Below the pieces are notes generated by a model. That model ran no database searches and was not told the origin of the DNA. It saw nothing but the letters and a program-made list of their open reading frames with translations. Position numbers and translations under genes: made by a program. Shown piece after piece: positions 5,863 to 6,326 of a DNA stretch of 6,326 bases. Each line of letters opens with the position of its first letter. Position 1 is the stretch's first letter. Source of the stretch: Bacteroidales bacterium (GTDB lineage: Bacteria; Bacteroidota; Bacteroidia; Bacteroidales; Paludibacteraceae); the NCBI GenBank assembly GCA_900769035.1, contig CAAGFD010000243.1, positions 1 through 6,326 of the forward strand, read 5' to 3'.

Positions 5863-5949
5863 GCCCAAATGGCGGAATTGGTAGACGCGCTAGCTTCAGG
5901 TGCTAGTGTCTTTACGGATGTACTGGTTCGAGTCCAGCCGCGGGCACCA
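5863..5949 (+). tRNA. tRNA-Leu (anticodon CAG) with mismatched 3' end
   Basis: The D-arm, anticodon stem CTAGC/GCTAG with CAG at 5897-5899, long variable arm and T-loop TTCGAGT are all normal for tRNA-Leu reading CTG. An encoded CCA follows (5947-5949). The acceptor is abnormal: GCCC pairs with GGGC, but A5867, A5868 and A5869 face C5941, G5940 and C5939, and T-stem A5922 faces C5938. Four adjacent 3' bases, CCGC, are therefore wrong for this 5' half, which would need TTTT there. The bases fit a 5' acceptor of GCCCGCG and a GCTGG T-stem instead. The gene may be a fusion of two different tRNA-Leu genes joined within CTGGTTCGAGTCCAG (5923-5937). As written, the tRNA is unlikely to be fully functional. 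Confidence 0.85.
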
Positions 5950-5965
5950 AAATGTCAACAAAAAA

Positions 5966-5994
5966 CCGCACCCTTTAAGAGTGCGGATTTTTTT
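5966..5994. terminator. Convergent terminator hairpin
   Basis: CCGCAC (5966-5971) pairs with GTGCGG (5981-5986), preceded by an A run and followed by a T run (5988-5994). It therefore works in both directions, ending tRNA-Leu transcripts from the left and the converging protein gene from the right. The stop codon of that gene lies in the T-rich flank. Confidence 0.75.
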
Positions 5995-5995
5995 A

Positions 5996-6326
5996 TTAGA
6001 AGCCAGCGGTTGCGTTGCCGATGAAGTTTTGGTTCTTACTGAGGTCGGCGCCACAGCCCCTGTTGTCGCCGTTGATGAGCGTGAAGCAGTTGCTAGAGAC
6101 CCAGTAATTCTTGATAACTTTACCCTCGTCACCATTGCAGTTTTCGCCTTCGCAGTAGGTGCTAAGCGCATACTTTGGGAAAGGATAGTTAACGTCAATG
6201 AGCTCAACGCGAGCTTCGACGCGGCGGAAGAGGTCGTTGGCGCGACCAGTAGAGTCGACGCGACTCTGAACACCAGCGAACTGCTTGATTTCGCAGTTGG
6301 TACCTTTGCCGGTGTTTACATCGAAA
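5996..6326 (-). CDS. C-terminal part of an unrecognised protein, runs off the right edge
   Basis: The final 109 residues are visible, ending ATAGF and two consecutive TAA stops. The longer antisense frame over the same bases lacks this coding character. Codons here favour C in the third position (AAC, GTC, GAC, TTC, GGC), unlike the AT-ending codons of the Bacteroidales genes to the left. The piece has five cysteines, in TNCEIKQF, YCEGENC, SSNCF and RGCGADL, many Asn and Gly residues, and a helical stretch DLFRRVEARVELIDVNYPFP (31-50). No hydrophobic segment is visible, but the N-terminus is missing. The cysteine pattern suggests an exported or pilin-like surface protein. The LFRRVE-RVEL segment resembles uncharacterised Saccharibacteria proteins from memory only. 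The function cannot be assigned. Confidence 0.7.
   Translation of the reverse strand, partial: FDVNTGKGTNCEIKQFAGVQSRVDSTGRANDLFRRVEARVELIDVNYPFPKYALSTYCEGENCNGDEGKVIKNYWVSSNCFTLINGDNRGCGADLSKNQNFIGNATAGF

Noticed and set aside
5896..6273. 125-codon minus-strand frame ending in PRLDSNQ
   Set aside because: The tail is antisense tRNA-Leu, and the Ala/Ser/Thr-rich body is a shifted reading of the better-supported frame ending at 5996.

Overview
The window looks like a fragment of an AT-rich Bacteroidales-type chromosome (genus not resolved) that changes character abruptly at its right end. The main evidence for Bacteroidota is the promoter type. Several copies of the phylum's TTTG / TAnnTTTG motif sit in the right places, start codons lack strong Shine-Dalgarno sequences, and the proteins (RibH, a membrane-anchored TPR protein, a LysN/MocR-like aminotransferase, GlnRS) read like Bacteroidales versions.

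Layout from left to right: (1) Positions 1-382 hold no convincing gene. There is a near-consensus promoter firing leftwards out of the window, a weaker promoter firing rightwards, and a strong leader hairpin. (2) About 390-733 is the decayed C-terminal half of an IS30-family transposase, broken by several frameshifts and a stop codon. It is followed by a run of 10-11 bp tandem repeats (760-861). (3) A minus-strand tRNA operon, tRNA-Tyr(GTA) then tRNA-Gly(TCC), ends in a long hairpin terminator. Its promoter lies partly inside the 3' end of ribH. (4) Minus-strand genes read right to left: glnS, a class I/II aminotransferase 28 nt downstream, a TPR membrane protein with its own promoter, and ribH behind an apparent terminator/attenuator hairpin. 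(5) A plus-strand tRNA-Gly(GCC) and tRNA-Leu(CAG) are driven by a consensus promoter. (6) After about 5938 the base composition becomes more GC-rich, and a minus-strand, cysteine-containing C-terminal protein fragment runs off the right edge.

Most of the window is ordinary housekeeping: translation (four tRNAs and GlnRS), riboflavin synthesis (RibH) and amino-acid metabolism. The most striking observation is the tRNA-Leu. Its 5' half fits the Bacteroidales context, but the last bases of its T-stem and acceptor stem do not pair with that 5' half, and this is where the composition changes. The sequence is therefore either an assembly chimera joined inside a conserved tRNA stretch, or foreign DNA integrated at the tRNA 3' end. 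The right-hand flank resembles proteins I associate with Saccharibacteria or other Patescibacteria, but that assignment is from memory and is weak. I see no convincing undescribed multi-gene system in the window.
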